Origin: JALYSX01 sp035544315
GTDB taxonomy: Bacteria; Vulcanimicrobiota; Vulcanimicrobiia; Vulcanimicrobiales; Vulcanimicrobiaceae
NCBI GenBank assembly: GCA_035544315.1
Contig: DATKGB010000214.1
Span: 1-6,522, forward strand
Direction of reading: 5' to 3'
DNA: 6,522 nucleotides
In this document: positions 4,805-6,522 of the stretch, piece after piece
Position numbering within the stretch: the stretch's first letter is position 1
Layout of the letters: each line of letters begins with the position of its first letter
Translations under genes and position numbers: made by a program
Notes under the pieces: model-generated
The model's database searches: none
Told to the model about the DNA's origin: nothing
What the model saw: the letters and a program-made list of their open reading frames with translations, nothing else

Positions 4805-5164
4805 ATGTCAGACCAACTCAAGACCGAAGTCGAGGGCGAGATCGCCGCGAACAAGATCCTCGTTTATGGGAAAGGCACCAAAGCGATGCCCCGTTGCGGC
4901 TTCACGCTCGAGACGATCGAGTTTTTCAACGAGTTCGGCTATCCGTTTGAAGTAGTCGACGTCCTCGAAAACATGCCCAAGCGCGAAGTGCTCGCGCAGA
5001 TGACGGACTGGCCGACGCTGCCCAAAGTTTTCATCAACGGCAAGTTTTACGGCGACACCGACATCCTCGGACCGATGGCGCAAAATGGCGAACTAAAGAC
5101 GATCCTTCAAGAAGCGTTCGGCGGCCAAGCCGCCGACGTGAAGACGACAATCAACCTGCATTAG
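4805..5164 (+). CDS. Grx4-type monothiol glutaredoxin with a CGFT active site
   Basis: The product is 119 residues, matching GrxD/Grx4 proteins. It has Y-G-K-G-T (21-25) with the glutathione-binding Lys23, the active site at Cys31 in P-R-C-G-F-T, W-P-T-x-P (69-73) with the cis-Pro, and Q-N-G-E-L (93-97). Family members bind a [2Fe-2S] cluster between two subunits, or with BolA, using glutathione as extra ligand. Two departures stand out: the nearly invariant Ser of CGFS is Thr34, and the usual G-G-x-D loop reads G-D-T-D (83-86). Both are near the glutathione/cluster site and the fold is otherwise intact. It lies 4 bp after bolA, and its stop shares one base with the start of the sulfurtransferase gene. 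Cluster transfer is the likely role; whether the altered loop changes cluster stability is open. Confidence 0.9.
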   Translation: MSDQLKTEVEGEIAANKILVYGKGTKAMPRCGFTLETIEFFNEFGYPFEVVDVLENMPKREVLAQMTDWPTLPKVFINGKFYGDTDILGPMAQNGELKTILQEAFGGQAADVKTTINLH

Positions 5165-6000
5165 TGCACGCAACGCTCGTCGACGTCGCGACCCTTGCCG
5201 AGCATCTCGACGACCCGCGTTGGGTCGTGGTCGATTGCCGTCACACGCTCGCGGACTTTTCGGCCGGACGGCGCGAATACGAATCGGCTCACATTCCGGG
5301 CGCCTTTTTCGCCGACGTTGAAACCGATTTAGCCGGCGTGCATACGGGGACGAACGGTCGTCACCCCCTGCCGGGGCGCGATGACTTCGTAGCTCTTTTG
5401 CGCCGCATGGGCGTAAGCGGCGACACGCAATTGATCGCCTACGATGCTGGCGCCGATATGTTTGCCGCACGCTTATGGTTTCTGGCGCGTTGGGTCGGTC
5501 ATCGGGCCGTCGCCGTTCTCGACGGCGGATGGAAGGCGTGGTGCGATGCCGACGCACCCGGCACCGCCGACGTAACGCCTAAACCGCCGCACCGAGGAAC
5601 CATCGCTGCGTTTGCGCCGCTGGACGGCACCGTCAACGCCGCTGCGGTCTCGCGCGCGATCGGCTCGGACGACATGCTGTTGCTCGACGCGCGCGCCCCC
5701 GAGCGTTACGCGGGCGAGGTCGAACCGATCGACCCCGTTGCCGGACACATTCCCGGCGCGCGCAATCGCTGGTTCAAGTCGAACTACGACGATCGCGGCT
5801 TCTGGAAATCACCCGAACGTCTGAACGCGGAACTTGGGGCCTTCGGCGAGTCTTCGCGCGTCGTCAACTACTGCGGCTCGGGCGTCTCGGCCGCCGTCAA
5901 CGCGCTCGCATTCGAAATCGCCGGCCTCTCCGGCGCGCGTTTGTATCCCGGATCCTGGAGCGAATGGTGCTCCACCCCCCGCGAGGTCGAACGGTTTTAA
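5164..6000 (+). CDS. Two-domain sulfurtransferase, 3-mercaptopyruvate type (SseA-like)
   Basis: The product is 278 residues in two rhodanese domains. The N-terminal domain (about 1-145) has V-V-V-D-C-R-H (21-27), A-H-I-P-G-A-F-F and G-R-H-P-L-P and no active-site Cys loop. The C-terminal domain (about 150-278) has L-L-D-A-R-A-P-E-R-Y, G-H-I-P-G-A and the catalytic loop Y-C-G-S-G-V-S with Cys237. A CGSGV loop marks mercaptopyruvate sulfurtransferases, whereas thiosulfate sulfurtransferases have CRKGV; the usual following Thr is Ser here. The enzyme forms a Cys persulfide from a sulfur donor and passes it to thiols. The GTG start overlaps the upstream stop by one base (TAGTG), implying translational coupling. 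Its place after bolA and grx suggests a link to sulfur delivery or thiol/persulfide balance. Confidence 0.9.
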   Translation: MHATLVDVATLAEHLDDPRWVVVDCRHTLADFSAGRREYESAHIPGAFFADVETDLAGVHTGTNGRHPLPGRDDFVALLRRMGVSGDTQLIAYDAGADMFAARLWFLARWVGHRAVAVLDGGWKAWCDADAPGTADVTPKPPHRGTIAAFAPLDGTVNAAAVSRAIGSDDMLLLDARAPERYAGEVEPIDPVAGHIPGARNRWFKSNYDDRGFWKSPERLNAELGAFGESSRVVNYCGSGVSAAVNALAFEIAGLSGARLYPGSWSEWCSTPREVERF

Positions 6001-6392
6001 GTCAAGACGGCCACGCCGAGGCGACCGGCGGCTTCAATGAGTTTCTGGTCGCGAGTGGCAAGCGGGAGATGCGTTCGAAAAGCCAGGTCAAGATAAAGCG
6101 CATCATAGATTGGGAGTGCGAAGCGGCGGGAAAGCTCGACGTGGCCACCGTCGCGTGCATCAAGATCGACTGGAACGCCTGCGACGTCTCTCAGTAAAGA
6201 CGTTGCGACGTCCGGCGTAAGACGCCCGCGGCGCTCCACCGTGACGATCGCGTTTTGCACTTCCCATCGCCAAATAAGCGGCGCAACAGCGCGACTTTCG
6301 CGAAGTCGACGAACCAGCCGGATCGCCATTTCATCACGCTCGTCCGGAAAAATGAAAGCCAGCGTTGCAGAAGCATCGAGGACGAAAGACAT
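5997..6392 (-). CDS. VapC-type PIN-domain toxin
   Basis: The product is 131 residues, the usual VapC length. The acidic residues of a PIN nuclease are all present: Asp6 in F-V-L-D-A-S, Glu44 in W-R-W-E-V-Q-N-A, Asp97 in I-Y-D-A-L-Y-L-D-L-A and Asp115 in L-A-T-R-D-Q-K-L. VapC toxins are Mg2+-dependent RNases that cut tRNA or rRNA when freed from the antitoxin; the target here is unknown. The start is fixed by a strong GAGGAGG site 10 nt upstream and by the TGATG overlap with the antitoxin stop. The 3' end overlaps the convergent sulfurtransferase gene by 4 bp. Confidence 0.92.
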   Translation of the reverse strand: MSFVLDASATLAFIFPDERDEMAIRLVRRLRESRAVAPLIWRWEVQNAIVTVERRGRLTPDVATSLLRDVAGVPVDLDARDGGHVELSRRFALPIYDALYLDLAFRTHLPLATRDQKLIEAAGRLGVAVLT

Positions 6393-6522
6393 CAGGTCCG
6401 GCCCTCCTCGATGGCCTCGCGCGTTGACATTCCCATCGGCACATCGTTGGCGAGCAGGCGAGAAAGTGCGTCGCCTTCCGGAGCTCCCGCGAGCGGAGTC
6501 AGCCGAGCAACGGGGGTCCCCC
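6392..6522 (-). CDS. Phd/YefM-type antitoxin, C-terminal part only
   Basis: I translated the minus strand from the right edge: 42 residues and a TGA stop at 6394-6392, with the 5' part outside the window. The visible start G-T-P-V-A-R-L-T-P-L matches the end of the DNA-binding domain of Phd/YefM antitoxins (commonly G-K-P-V-A-R-L-V-P-L). The tail ends S-T-R-E-A-I-E-E-G-R-T, a helical toxin-binding segment also common in antitoxins of VapC pairs. The stop shares its A with the toxin ATG. Antitoxins of this family neutralise the toxin and repress their own promoter, which should lie beyond the edge. Confidence 0.8.
   Translation of the reverse strand, partial: GTPVARLTPLAGAPEGDALSRLLANDVPMGMSTREAIEEGRT
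6403..6409 (-). promoter_or_regulatory. Strong Shine-Dalgarno GAGGAGG for the VapC toxin
   Basis: GAGGAGG on the minus strand lies within the last codons of the antitoxin gene, 10 nt before the toxin ATG at 6392. It is the strongest ribosome site in the window and supports coupled antitoxin-toxin translation. Confidence 0.7.

Noticed and set aside
1..6522. tRNA, rRNA or riboswitch
   Set aside because: Reading both strands I saw no cloverleaf, rRNA-like block or known riboswitch core. The few non-coding stretches are too short, apart from the repeat cassette.

Overview
The window is GC-rich, gene-dense bacterial chromosome. Gene gaps are mostly short, several genes start with GTG, and some starts lack a recognisable Shine-Dalgarno (SD) site. 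No ribosomal or taxonomic marker is present. The gene mix (NUDT19-type NUDIX, LACTB2-type metallo-hydrolase, BolA/Grx4 pair, VapC module) would suit an uncultured soil or rock bacterium, for example an Eremiobacterota-like lineage, but that assignment is a guess.

Left part, minus strand: two small exported proteins with no recognised function. One has a signal peptide, a Pro/Thr linker and an OB-like domain (586-999). The other is secreted and cut by the window edge (1-476). Only 6 bp separates the first of these from the divergent NUDIX gene (1006-1800). The NUDIX gene overlaps by 4 nt (GTGA) an MBL-fold hydrolase with a LACTB2-like C-terminal domain (1797-2711). These two look co-translated.

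Middle: the space between the MBL gene and the convergent YogA-like MDR oxidoreductase (3247-4245, minus) is filled end to end by a compact element (about 2713-3246). It is a small GIY-YIG nuclease gene, AT-richer than its surroundings, between two long inverted repeat arms made of short REP-like units around GTCATGGTGAGC and GAAGTCGAACC. This is the most unusual structure here and resembles a mobile or formerly mobile repeat/nuclease cassette.

Right part, plus strand: a tight four-gene run of a one-helix membrane protein (4310-4552), BolA (4564-4800), a Grx4-type glutaredoxin with CGFT in place of CGFS (4805-5164) and a 3-mercaptopyruvate-type sulfurtransferase (5164-6000). The set points to iron-sulfur or persulfide handling. 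It converges, with overlapping stop codons, on a VapC PIN toxin (5997-6392, minus). The end of the matching Phd/YefM-type antitoxin gene is at the right edge.
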